This document shows, piece by piece, positions 1-11,000 of a stretch of DNA of 64,000 bases. Position numbers and translations under genes: made by a program. This DNA comes from an uncultured Clostridia bacterium (GTDB lineage: Bacteria > Bacillota > Clostridia > TANB77 > CAG-508), in NCBI GenBank assembly GCA_947627185.1, contig CANQVF010000003.1, forward strand, positions 1 through 64,000. The letters are read 5' to 3'. The notes below the pieces were generated by a model, which was not told the DNA's origin, searched no databases, and saw nothing but the letters and a program-made list of their open reading frames with translations. Each line of letters begins with the position of its first letter. Positions within the stretch are counted from its first letter, which is position 1.

Positions 1-2649
1 GAAGATAGTGAAGGAACAGTAACATGGACTACAACCGAAAGAAAAATTAAAGGTTCAGATGGAGAAACTTACAATAAATTAACAGCAGATGGCTTGAATA
101 TAACATTAAATAGTGGAGAAAGTAAAAACATATTTGTAACATATTCTCTACAAAAAGAAACAATTCAAGATGTGGAAAGAGCAATTAAATTAGGAGATAA
201 ATCAAATATAGTTGAAATAGCTAATTATTCAACATATTATAAAGATGGAAAATTTGCAGGAAAATTAGACTTTGATTCAGCACCAAGCAATGTAAATATA
301 AGAGAATATAATGATGAAAAATTATATTATGAAGATGATTCAGATACATCACCAAGATTAAATATAAAATTATTAGATGAAAACAGAGAAATTTCAGGTA
401 TAGCTTGGGAAGATAATAAAGTAGATGAAGTAACAGGAATTGGTGATGGTATTAGAAATGAAGATGAAGCTGTAATAGGAGGATTAACAACAGAACTTAT
501 TGAAAAAATAAGAGTTAATGATAAAGAATACGATTTCTTATGGCCAACATCTGAAAACTTAGATTTCTTAGGTGGAAGAACTTTAGAAGATTTAACAGGT
601 TTTGCAAGTGTAACAGAAACAGCAAGAGATAAGCCAGAAGAAGGTCTACAAGTAGGTCAATATAAATTCACAGGAATACCAACAGGAGAATATGTTGTAA
701 GGTTCTTATATGGAAATGATAAAACAGAATTAGAAGACCAAACAAAAGTAACATTAAAACCAGCTAAAGCATATAAACAGGATAATGATGGTTCTTCAGA
801 AGATACTTATACAGCAAATTATGATGGAGATAGAATAGGAGCTTCACAAGCTGTATATAATGGACAAGATTATAAATCAACAATTTATCAAGCAGGATTT
901 TCAAATTTCAATGCAGTAAATCATAATTTAGATGATAGAGAATTAGTTGATAAACCTGTTTCAGATGCTAGAGATAGTGAAGCAAGAAGATTAGAAGTAA
1001 TAGCTAATTCACAAACAATAACAAATGAAAATTCTAGTGTTTTAAAAACAGCTAATGATGCATCAGTTAGTCATCAAGAATTATACAAAGATTATAGTAT
1101 GTATGCAGATACAGCAAAATTAGATTTAACAATAGCAGGATTAGTAAAAGATGGATCTGTAGTAGAAGGAGTAAATTATGAAGAAGTAGATGGTGTAGTT
1201 TTAGATTCACCAAGTGCTAAAGTTGAAAGAAGAACAGTAACTTATTCAGTTCCTAATATAGACTTCGGATTAATAGAAAGACCAGAAAATAATCTAATTC
1301 TTGATAAAGAAATAAAAGAAATAAAATTAACAACAAATGATGGTAAAATGATATTTGATGCTATTTATAACATAAAATACCATACAGTAACTGGAGTAAC
1401 AGATAATGATATTGTAATAGGAAAACTTCCAGATAATGAGGGTAGATATTTAGTAGCAAAAGCAGAACTAGATCAAGAAAGATCAAAAGGAATAGACCAA
1501 TTACAAGCAATTGATAAAAATGAGCGAAACTTAGAAAATGAAGTTAGACAAACAGGAACAAAGAACTTTAGATTTATCAATGTAGATTCAGAAATTTTAC
1601 AAGGAACAACAATAGAATTAACATATCAAATATCAGCATTTAACTTAGGAGAAACAGATTACACAAGTAAAGAATTAGAAGAATTAAATACAATGAAACA
1701 AGAAATTACAGCAGATAGTTTAGATCCAAGAGACAGTAAAGCAGTAAAAGCAAAAATAAATGAATTTGCAAAAGAAATAAGAGAAGAACATGCAAAAGTA
1801 AAAACAGAAGAAGTAGATAATACAGTAGGAAGATATTTAGGAGAAACATACTATACTGGTAATGTAGGTGCAAATGACACAATAGCAACAACAAAAGTAC
1901 GTCAAATAATAGATTATGTAGATAATGATGCAGTATTTACCGATTCATATAATACAGAGGCAAATCATATGTGGAGAAATACATCTATAAATGAATTGCT
2001 AGGAAATGGATACGATAAAGAAAGAATCTTATCAGCAAACATAATACCAGAATATGAAATATTAGATGAAAAAGGAATATCATATAAAACAGAACAAAGA
2101 AATAATCTAATATTAAGTACAGATGATCAAACAATACAAGAAGCAACAGCAGAAGGGGAAACACCAGAACAAATTGTAAATTCAAATGCAGGATTTGAAA
2201 GAAAGTTATCTCCAATAACAACAGAAAATATAGGAGCTTTGGTAAGAGGTGAAAGTGAAGAAGAAGAATGGCACTCAATAGAAAGTAAGATACCAAATCA
2301 ACAGTTTAAATCAGACATAATATTAACAGTAACCAAAACAGTATCAGCTCAAGATGATGCAGATAACTTAGCATATGATAACTTAACAGAAATAGTAAAA
2401 TTTGAGAACTCAGTAGGAAGAAGGGATGAAACAACAATAGTAGGAAATGCAAATCCAAAAGATGAAGACATATTTAACACAGCAATAAAAGAAAGAGATG
2501 CAAGTGCAACAGAGTTAATTACCTTCACACCACCAACAGGTATAAATGCACAAAGTCAATTAAAAATACAAGTATTAATAATAACAGTAGGAGCATTAGC
2601 ATTAGTGGTATTAGGAATAGTTGTTATTAAGAAAAAAGTTCTTAAATAA
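1..2649 (+). CDS. Large cell-surface protein, C-terminal portion (5' end outside window); SdrD_B-like module, C-terminal TPPTG + TM + KKK anchor
   Basis: Frame 1 is open from base 1, so the listed ORF start at 94 (TTG) is internal. Reads EDSEGTVTWTTTERKIKGSDGETYNKLTADGLNITLNSGE..., paralogous to the C-terminus of the 8031-16250 protein. Ends FTPPTG-(15 aa)-hydrophobic-KKKVLK. Confidence 0.85.
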   Translation, partial: EDSEGTVTWTTTERKIKGSDGETYNKLTADGLNITLNSGESKNIFVTYSLQKETIQDVERAIKLGDKSNIVEIANYSTYYKDGKFAGKLDFDSAPSNVNIREYNDEKLYYEDDSDTSPRLNIKLLDENREISGIAWEDNKVDEVTGIGDGIRNEDEAVIGGLTTELIEKIRVNDKEYDFLWPTSENLDFLGGRTLEDLTGFASVTETARDKPEEGLQVGQYKFTGIPTGEYVVRFLYGNDKTELEDQTKVTLKPAKAYKQDNDGSSEDTYTANYDGDRIGASQAVYNGQDYKSTIYQAGFSNFNAVNHNLDDRELVDKPVSDARDSEARRLEVIANSQTITNENSSVLKTANDASVSHQELYKDYSMYADTAKLDLTIAGLVKDGSVVEGVNYEEVDGVVLDSPSAKVERRTVTYSVPNIDFGLIERPENNLILDKEIKEIKLTTNDGKMIFDAIYNIKYHTVTGVTDNDIVIGKLPDNEGRYLVAKAELDQERSKGIDQLQAIDKNERNLENEVRQTGTKNFRFINVDSEILQGTTIELTYQISAFNLGETDYTSKELEELNTMKQEITADSLDPRDSKAVKAKINEFAKEIREEHAKVKTEEVDNTVGRYLGETYYTGNVGANDTIATTKVRQIIDYVDNDAVFTDSYNTEANHMWRNTSINELLGNGYDKERILSANIIPEYEILDEKGISYKTEQRNNLILSTDDQTIQEATAEGETPEQIVNSNAGFERKLSPITTENIGALVRGESEEEEWHSIESKIPNQQFKSDIILTVTKTVSAQDDADNLAYDNLTEIVKFENSVGRRDETTIVGNANPKDEDIFNTAIKERDASATELITFTPPTGINAQSQLKIQVLIITVGALALVVLGIVVIKKKVLK

Positions 2650-2686
2650 AATTAAAACAAAGGTGGAGGGAGCCTAAAAATTCCTC

Positions 2687-2733
2687 CCCTTGTTATATAA
2701 GGAAAATAGCTTATTTTCCTTATATAACAAGGG
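2687..2733. terminator. Perfect 22-bp inverted repeat with 3-nt loop after the first surface-protein gene
   Basis: CCCTTGTTATATAAGGAAAATA-GCT-TATTTTCCTTATATAACAAGGG; overlaps a second, alternative GGAGG/CCTCC hairpin just upstream (about 2661-2690). Confidence 0.6.
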
Positions 2734-2848
2734 CAAAATAAAAGAGTCTAAAAAACACAATTCGACAAAAAAATACACAAAACATTAGTAAAATAAGTAA
2801 ATAAAAAATAAAAAAATTGAAAAAAAGTCAAAAAATAACTGGAAACCC

Positions 2849-2877
2849 TTGAAAAAAATGGAATAAAGATGTATAAT
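2849..2877 (+). promoter_or_regulatory. Predicted sigma-A-type promoter for the 2996 gene
   Basis: TTGAAA (2849-2854), 17-bp spacer, TATAAT (2872-2877); about 115-nt leader and GAGGAGG RBS before ATG 2996. Confidence 0.6.
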
Positions 2878-2995
2878 AGATAATGTGTAGACTTTTTTTA
2901 TAAGATATATAATATATCGATATCAATAAAGATAAAATTTATATTTATATAAAAATAAAAATACTTATAAAAATGTAATTGAGGAGGAAAAAGAT

Positions 2996-5900
2996 ATGCT
3001 AAATAACAAAATTCTAGAAAAATTGTTAGCAATAATCCTAATATTTACATTAACATTTGCAAATTTTGCTTTTGTAAGTAAATCTTATGCAGCAAGTTTT
3101 GCAGAAACAATATTTGGTGGAAGATTCGATACCGGAAATAAAAATGTCGAATTTGAAGCTTATTTTGAAACCGAAGATGAAGAAACAACTTCGGTTATTA
3201 GTGATGTAAATAATGAGGATTTAAGTATTAGCATGGATTTAAATGTTAAAGAAGAAGGATATTTAAAAGATGCTAAAATCGAAATTACAGAAGCTAAAGA
3301 AGGAGAAGGCTTAAATTTTGATTTGAAAGAGAAAACAGAATTAGAAGAAGGTATTAGAAATATTGAAGATAATACTGTTTATTTAAATCAAATTAATAAA
3401 TCTTCAGAAGTAAAAATTCAAATACCAATCGAATACAAAAATGAAGAATATGTAAAAGAAGAAAAAGCATCAGGAGAAGCAAAAGTAAGATTTAGTGGAA
3501 CATATGTAGATGAAGATGGAGAAGAAAAAGAAGTAGAAAAAGAAGTAGAGATAAAAGTATCATGGAAAGATGAAAGAGAAGTAAAAGTAGAAGAAGAAGC
3601 AAGCAAATACATCACATATGGAGAAGGAGTAATCTTACAAACAGTAGAAAGAGTGGATAATGGAGTAGAAGAAGGAGAAAACACATTACCAGTAAAAAGT
3701 ACAGAATTAGAAATAGAAGTACCAGTATTGAAAGATAAAAAGCCAAGCAAAATAACAGTAGTAGCAAATAAGGCAGAAGGAACAACAGGAGAAGAAGCAG
3801 GAGAAATAGAATTTAATGAAGAAAACTGGGAATATAATGAAGAAGAAAATAAATTAAGAATAAAATTAGAGAATGAAAAACAAATAGTAGAAGTAAAAGA
3901 GGAAGAAGGAGAATATTTACAAGAAGAAGGAGAGAAGAAAGAAGAAGAGAGATTATATAATGGATCAGGAGTAGATGAATACTTAGTAACATATACATAT
4001 GAAGAAGTAGAAGTAGGAGAAGAAGAAGCAGTAGAAGTAAGAAGTAAAACAAAAGCAATAATGACAACAGTAAGTGGAGTAGAAGGAGAAGAAAACAAAA
4101 ATATAGTAGAAGCAGAAAAAGAAAACACATATGAATTAAAAGGAACAACAGGAGAAATAGTATCATTAAATGTAGAAGGAAATAAAAAAGAGATAAGTAA
4201 AGCATATACATATGTAAATTACAATAATGAAGGAAGATACGAAGTAGAAATAGAAAATGAAATGATAGTAAACGTATCATATAAAGATATAGTAGAAGGA
4301 ATAGAAGTAAAAGATGAAGCAAACACATATGTAGATAAAGAAGGAAAAGAAATAGAAAATAATGATATATATTATAAAAGAATAGCAGTAAGAAAAGAAA
4401 ACTTTGAAAGTATCTTAGGAGAGAATGGAGAAATCAAAGTAAAAGATGAAGCAGGAAATGAAGTAGGAGTAATAAATAAAGAAAGCGAAGTAAATGAAGA
4501 AGGAAATATAGAAATAAGTTTTGTAGAGAAATATTCTAGATTAAGTTTCGAAACAAGCAAAGCAGAAGGAGAAGGGAACTTAGTAATAAAAACAGTAAAA
4601 GGAATAAGTGGAGCAAGTGTAGATAAAGGAACATATGGAAACATAGAAAAAATAAAAACAAGAACAACAATGGAAGCAAAATACGACTATGTAGAAGAGA
4701 AAGTAAATGTAGGAAGTATAGAGACAGAAGAGAAATTAGTAGATACAGCAACAAATGCAAACTTAATAATAGATAGAGAAAGTTTATCAACAATAGAAGC
4801 AAATACAGATGTAGAGATGAGAATAGAATTAAACAATGCAAATGAAAAATCAGATATATATGGAGCATCAGAATTTGAAATAGAGTTACCGGAATATGTA
4901 GAAAATGTAGAGGTAACAAATATAAGCTTATTATATGGAGAAGGGTTAGAAATAACAGGAAGCAGTGTAGAAGGAAGAAGAATAAGAGTAAGCTTAGGAG
5001 GAAAACAAGAAGGAATAAATTCAGGAGTATTAACAAACGGAACAAACATAGTAATGAATGCAAACATAAAAGTAAATATGTATGCACCAGCGAAGGAAGA
5101 GAAGATAGTATTAAGATATACAAATAGTGAAGCAACGAACTATGTAGATGGAGGAGTAGAAGAAGTAGGAATAGAATATTCAGCACCAACAGGATTAGTA
5201 GCAGTAAATAGAGTAACAAATTTTGATGAAGCAGGAACAGTAGTAGAATCAATAAGACAAGGAAAGAAAGAAGGAATAATAGGAGTATATGGAGGAGAAA
5301 TAACAGCAAGAGAAGAGCTAATAGTAATGAACAACAATAGAAATAGTGTAAGCAACATGAAAATATTAGGAAGAATTCCATATGCAGGAGTGAAAGATTT
5401 AGAAAGTAAAGAAGAAATAGGAACAACAGTAGACACAAAATTAGCAGGGCAAGTAGAAGTAAGTGAAGAAAATAGAGGAAGCTTTAAGGTATATTATTCA
5501 GAAAATGGAGAAGCAACAGAAGATTTAGGAGATGCAAATAATGGATGGACAGAAAGCCCAGCAAATATAGAAAGTATAAAATCATACTTAATAATACCAG
5601 AAGAAAATTATGAAATGCAAGAAAATGAAATATTACGTTTTGCATATAATTTTGTAGTGCCAGAAAACTTAACACATAATGAAAACATATATGGAACATT
5701 TGGAGTATATTATAGAAACAATTCAGAATTATCTCAATCAAATGAAATAGAAATAGCAAACATAGTAGGATTATCTACAGGTGCAGGACCAGAATTAGAA
5801 ATATCTATTGAAGATGTAAAAGATGTAGTAAAAGAAAATGAAGAATTTGAAGTTAATATATCTGTATCAAATGTAGGTGAAAATGTTGCAGAAAATGTAA

Positions 5901-8029
5901 ACATAGAAGTTCCAATTCCAGCAGGAAGTGAATATTCACGTTATGAAATAGATGTTGAAAATGCTGTTGTAACTGAAGAAAAAGATAGATTATTAGTTTC
6001 TTTAGAAAAAGTAGAAATTGGTCAAAATATTAAATTAAAAGTTTATCTAGTAGCAAGTCCTTTAAGCAGTTTAGGAGAATATAGTAAAACTATTACACCA
6101 ACAGTTAATTTAACTGCAAAAGACTTAATGACAGTATTAAGTGATACTGCAAATACAGTACAAATAGACTTTGCAGAATTCTACATATTAGAAGAAGGAA
6201 ATGGATATACAAAAATAGAAAAACCAGGAACAGAACTTCTTTTCCGTACAACAGTTATAAATTCATCTACTGAAACAAAGAATAATGTAGTAATAACAAA
6301 AACATTACCAAAAGAATTTTCTTTAGTAGATGCAACAGAAGGTTATTCATATGATGAAAATACAAATACAATAACATGGAATGTTGGAAATATTGAAAAA
6401 TTAGATAAAATAACATTAGATGCTAAAGTTGTAATAAATGATTTTGATTCAAATATAGGAAAATTAAATGTTTTAGTTTCAAGTAAAGTAAAAGCAGAAA
6501 ATTCTGATGAATATGAATCAAATAAAATTATAACAGTAATTGGTAAACCTATTTTATCAATAACTCAAACAACAGATAATGTAAATACATATGTAAAAGA
6601 AGGAGATAGCATTAACTATACTTTCACAATAAAAAATGAAGGTTCAGTTACTGCAACAAATGTAAAATTAAGAGATGAAATTCCAGAAGGAATTCAAGTA
6701 ACAAATATAAAATATTTAGTTGGAGATAAAGAAGTAGATAAATTAGGAAACTATGAAGATGGAGTTGAAGTAGAAGTTAATATAGCTCCAGGACAAGAAT
6801 GGAAATTAAATGTTTTAGGTAGAGCAACTTCAATTGGTGCATCAGATGAACAATCTGTAACAAATTATGCAACTATGTCTAATGAAGATGTAGCAGAAAT
6901 AAAGAGTAACTCAATAACACATATAATAGAATCTTCAGGAGATACTGGAGAAGTTCATAGTGCTGAATCTAGTTCATCACCAAGTCCATCTAAAACATTA
7001 ACATCATCAAGAACTTATAAAGTTTCAGGTACAGCCTGGGTTGATGAAAATCAAGATGGAATGAGAAATAATGATGAAAAATTATTAACAAGTATTCTTG
7101 TTAGATTAGTAAATAGTGAAACAGGTGTTGTTGAACAATCAATAACAACAGATTCACAAGGTAAATATAACTTCTCAGGAGTAGCAAACGGAAATTATTT
7201 AGTATTATTTGAATATGATACAGCAACATATAAAGTTACAACATATCAAAAAGAAGGTGTTGCAAGTAATGTAAATTCAGATGTTATTTCAACAACAATA
7301 GAAAAAGATGGAAAATCAAAAGAAGGTGCTGTAACTGATGTTATAAAAGTTAATGGTGGAAGTATTTCAAACATAGATTTAGGTTTAATTTTAGCAAATA
7401 CATTTGATTTAAAATTAGATAAAACAATATCAAAAGTAATGGTTCAAACATCAAATGGAACAACAACTGAAAATTATAATAATGTATCTTTAGCAAAAGC
7501 TGATATAGCAGCAAAATATTTATCAGGTGCAACAGTATTTGTAGAATATACATTTACAATATCAAATGTTGGAGATTATGCAGGTTATGCTAAGAAAATA
7601 GTAGATTATATTCCAGATGGAATGATGTTTAATTCTACATTTGAAGAAAATAAAAATTGGTATACAGGTTCAGATGGAAACTTGTATAGTGAGGCAATAG
7701 CAAATAAAGAATTAAAATCAGGAGATACTGCAACATTAAAATTAATTCTAACTAAACAAATGACAGAAGAAAATACAGGATTAGTTAATAATATAGCTGA
7801 AATATATGAAGATTATAATACTTATGGTGTATCAGATATAAATTCTACACCAAAGAATAAAGCTCAAGGCGAAAATGATATGAGTTCAGCAGATATTAGT
7901 ATATTAATTAGAACAGGTGAAACTCTAATATATGTTTCAGTAATTATAACATCGATTCTATTAGCGATTGTAGCAATTTTTGTAACTCATAACAGAATTG
8001 TCGCAAGCAAAAGAAAAGGGGGTGTTTAA
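2996..8029 (+). CDS. Secreted cell-surface protein with DUF11-type repeats, SdrD_B-like domain and C-terminal TM anchor
   Basis: Signal peptide (MLNNKILEKLLAIILIFTLTFANFAF); DUF11-like 'VEIGQNIKLKVYL.../EGDSINYTFTIKNEGSVTATNVKLRDEIPEGI'; SdrD_B-like 'YKVSGTAWVDENQDGMRNNDEKLL'; tail LIRTGE-TM-RIVASKRKGG. Confidence 0.85.
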   Translation: MLNNKILEKLLAIILIFTLTFANFAFVSKSYAASFAETIFGGRFDTGNKNVEFEAYFETEDEETTSVISDVNNEDLSISMDLNVKEEGYLKDAKIEITEAKEGEGLNFDLKEKTELEEGIRNIEDNTVYLNQINKSSEVKIQIPIEYKNEEYVKEEKASGEAKVRFSGTYVDEDGEEKEVEKEVEIKVSWKDEREVKVEEEASKYITYGEGVILQTVERVDNGVEEGENTLPVKSTELEIEVPVLKDKKPSKITVVANKAEGTTGEEAGEIEFNEENWEYNEEENKLRIKLENEKQIVEVKEEEGEYLQEEGEKKEEERLYNGSGVDEYLVTYTYEEVEVGEEEAVEVRSKTKAIMTTVSGVEGEENKNIVEAEKENTYELKGTTGEIVSLNVEGNKKEISKAYTYVNYNNEGRYEVEIENEMIVNVSYKDIVEGIEVKDEANTYVDKEGKEIENNDIYYKRIAVRKENFESILGENGEIKVKDEAGNEVGVINKESEVNEEGNIEISFVEKYSRLSFETSKAEGEGNLVIKTVKGISGASVDKGTYGNIEKIKTRTTMEAKYDYVEEKVNVGSIETEEKLVDTATNANLIIDRESLSTIEANTDVEMRIELNNANEKSDIYGASEFEIELPEYVENVEVTNISLLYGEGLEITGSSVEGRRIRVSLGGKQEGINSGVLTNGTNIVMNANIKVNMYAPAKEEKIVLRYTNSEATNYVDGGVEEVGIEYSAPTGLVAVNRVTNFDEAGTVVESIRQGKKEGIIGVYGGEITAREELIVMNNNRNSVSNMKILGRIPYAGVKDLESKEEIGTTVDTKLAGQVEVSEENRGSFKVYYSENGEATEDLGDANNGWTESPANIESIKSYLIIPEENYEMQENEILRFAYNFVVPENLTHNENIYGTFGVYYRNNSELSQSNEIEIANIVGLSTGAGPELEISIEDVKDVVKENEEFEVNISVSNVGENVAENVNIEVPIPAGSEYSRYEIDVENAVVTEEKDRLLVSLEKVEIGQNIKLKVYLVASPLSSLGEYSKTITPTVNLTAKDLMTVLSDTANTVQIDFAEFYILEEGNGYTKIEKPGTELLFRTTVINSSTETKNNVVITKTLPKEFSLVDATEGYSYDENTNTITWNVGNIEKLDKITLDAKVVINDFDSNIGKLNVLVSSKVKAENSDEYESNKIITVIGKPILSITQTTDNVNTYVKEGDSINYTFTIKNEGSVTATNVKLRDEIPEGIQVTNIKYLVGDKEVDKLGNYEDGVEVEVNIAPGQEWKLNVLGRATSIGASDEQSVTNYATMSNEDVAEIKSNSITHIIESSGDTGEVHSAESSSSPSPSKTLTSSRTYKVSGTAWVDENQDGMRNNDEKLLTSILVRLVNSETGVVEQSITTDSQGKYNFSGVANGNYLVLFEYDTATYKVTTYQKEGVASNVNSDVISTTIEKDGKSKEGAVTDVIKVNGGSISNIDLGLILANTFDLKLDKTISKVMVQTSNGTTTENYNNVSLAKADIAAKYLSGATVFVEYTFTISNVGDYAGYAKKIVDYIPDGMMFNSTFEENKNWYTGSDGNLYSEAIANKELKSGDTATLKLILTKQMTEENTGLVNNIAEIYEDYNTYGVSDINSTPKNKAQGENDMSSADISILIRTGETLIYVSVIITSILLAIVAIFVTHNRIVASKRKGGV

Positions 8030-8030
8030 T

Positions 8031-11000
8031 ATGAAGAAATTAAATAAAAAAACAATAAGTTTATTTATATCAATATTTTTAATATTAAACATCATATTAG
8101 GATATCATGCTTTAGCTACAACTAAAACAGTTGTGGATGAAACAAAGAAAACAGAAACAACAACAACAACTAATGCTAATGGCGAAAGTTCTACATCTAC
8201 TAAATCAACAGATAGAGGTGAAATAGTAGGTAGTGAAGCTAAAGAAGCAACTTGGAATGGATATAATATGAATTCAGTAGTAAATAATGGACATCAATTT
8301 CCAGAAGGAGCTTTAACATTTGATGATTTAAGTGGACATGGAGATTTACTATGTAGTGCTCATGGAATGCCTTTAAAAGGTTCTGGAGCACCAGCTTATG
8401 ATAGTATTACAGAAGAAGTTAAAGGTTCATCATATGATCCTAATGATGTTCCAGATTTAACACCATATGTAACACAAGCATATTATAAAAAATCACCAGG
8501 ATATAATACAACTCCAGAAGAAGCTTTTATATTAGCATTTGCACAATGCCAAGATGCAGCAGTTTATGGTGAATATACACCAGCACAAAATGCATGGTGG
8601 AATGTTAGAGGTGGTCAAATGGGCGGAGGAGCTCAAGGAGTTAGCCTTTCACCAGTTTCATCTGCATATAGTAGTGATTTAACACAATTAGCACAAAGTA
8701 CAGTTGGAAATATTCTAGAAACAACTCTAACAGGAGTAGTTGATGAGGATGTTATAAATCCATATAAAGAATATACAGATTTAAATGATATAGCAAAAGA
8801 TTTCCAAAAATATATTTTAAAAGCTGCTAAAAAAGCAGATGCATCTCAACTTGAAAAAGAAGAAAATGGATATTTTAAATTAGATTATGATCCAAAATGG
8901 ATTGAGAAAGAAAACTTTACATATAACAAAAAAGATTATGATTTAAAAAATCCTACAGTTAGATTTGAAGAAGCAACAAAAGTAGATACAAATATTGAAG
9001 TTGGATATTTTGCAGTAGATTATGTTTATGATCCAGTTTTCTCATACATAACAAATATGTATATAGAAATAAATGACCCAGAACATCCAGTTTTGGAATT
9101 AGGTAAAGATTTCGTAATAGAAAGTGAAGATAAAACAGCAGAAGAAGAACAAGCAAATAGAGGAATGCCATTCTCAAAAGTTCCATTTAAAATTATTTTG
9201 AAAAATAAATATAATGGAACAAAAATAACAAATATTCATTTAGACTTTGAATACACAAATTCTAGAGCAAGCTATAATTATTTCACAGGTCAAATGAAAG
9301 ATGTTTATACAGATTATAAAGAAACAACAGAAATCGGTGAAAATAATGAAGTAAAAGTTAAATATGAATGGGAAATAAAATGGGGAACTTTAGATTCACA
9401 AGTATTAGCTGGTGATATACAAGCTGATATTGAAAGATTTAAGGATAGTTTAGATAGAGAAACTACTAGAGATTCTAAAATCAATATTAAAAAAGTAATA
9501 GTTGATGAAGAAGGAAAACCAATAGATATAGGAGAAAAAGATTTCTTCGAATTTAAATTAACTGTAAATGGTGCAGAACAAAATGAAGCAGAAAAAATAA
9601 GAGTAAAAGCAAACTCTTCTGCAGATTCAAAAACTTATACATGGGAAAAACCAGAAAATAAAGATGAAGCAGAAAAAGCACCAACTTTTGAAGTAAAAGA
9701 AGTTAATTGGCCATCATATTATGATTATGTTTCAATAAGTCCAGATCATGGTGATTTAATAAATGGTAAAACAATAAATGTTATAGCTACAAATAGATTA
9801 AAAGCACAAACAGGTACTTTGTCTATAATCAAAAAAGCTGAAAAAGAAGGTTTAACATTAGTGGATGGCGATGATGAGTTTAATTTTACAGTTACAATTA
9901 CTGGTAAATTTAAATTCAATAATGGTGAATATAAAGAGCAAAGTGTAGATATTCCAGCTACAATTACTGCAGATGGAAATCCACATTTAGTAATACCTGA
10001 AGGAATGATTAAATGGTATAAAGATAATGCACCAAGTTTTGAAGTAAAAGAAAAACCTTCAGAATCACCTTATGTAAAAGAAGTTTCTGTTGTACCAAGT
10101 ATGGGAATACTTACAGAAGAAGGTGTAACAGTTACAGCAATTAATACTCAATTACCAGAAAAAGGTAGAGTAAAAATTATAAAAGTTCTAGAAAATGCAA
10201 CAGATTTTTCTAGAGAATATTTAGACACACTTGTATGGAAATTTAAATTAAATGTTTCAGGATATTCAGAAGAAATAATTACATTAGATAAAAATAATAT
10301 AGAAGAAATATTAGATGGAGATAATGTAGTTGGTTACCAATGGGTAGGAGAGTCAAGCGATTATGAATGGTTAACAGGAAAAAATCCTACATATGAAATT
10401 GATGAGTTTGATTTACCAGAAGGAACTTCATTTGTTGAAGATAAAAGTCAACAAACAGGAACTTTAGTTGCTGGAGATAGCCCAGAAACAGTAGGTGTAG
10501 TAACAAATACTATAGTTAATGTTCATGAAGAAAAAGAAGGAAAACTTGAATTAACTAAAAAAATTGCTGAAAAAGCTTTAAGAGACAAAGATTTTAGTTT
10601 TGTTGTTACAGTTACAGGAACATTTGGTTATAACGGCGAACCTATAAAAACTCAAACAATACAATTAACTAATAATTCAAATAATACAAAAGGATATAAT
10701 GAACTTTCAGATCCAGAACAATATAATGATACAGAATATGTTGTAATACATGTAACAGAAGAAGGTTCAGATGAAGCTAATGGATTATATGGAGCAAATA
10801 AATGGGACTCAAATACAATTAAATGGTTTGGTGATGCACCACGTTATGAAGTAAAAGAAGTTTTATTAAGTGATGATATAAATCATACAATAGCTCCAAG
10901 TTCAGGATATTTATCAGATACTGATGATACTGGTTTGGTAAAAATAACAGCTTGGAATGGACATGACAAAATTGGTTATTTACATATAAGTAAAACTTTA

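Noticed and set aside
3418-5759. Long minus-strand ORFs (e.g. 3418-4128, 4536-5438, 5140-5436) opposite the 2996-8029 gene
   Set aside because: Low-complexity Leu/Ser/Phe-rich translations with no RBS. They follow from the A-ending, purine-rich codon usage of the plus-strand gene.
7998-8030. Extended N-terminus of the 2750-aa ORF
   Set aside because: Lies inside the preceding gene; ATG 8031 has an RBS and begins a proper signal peptide.
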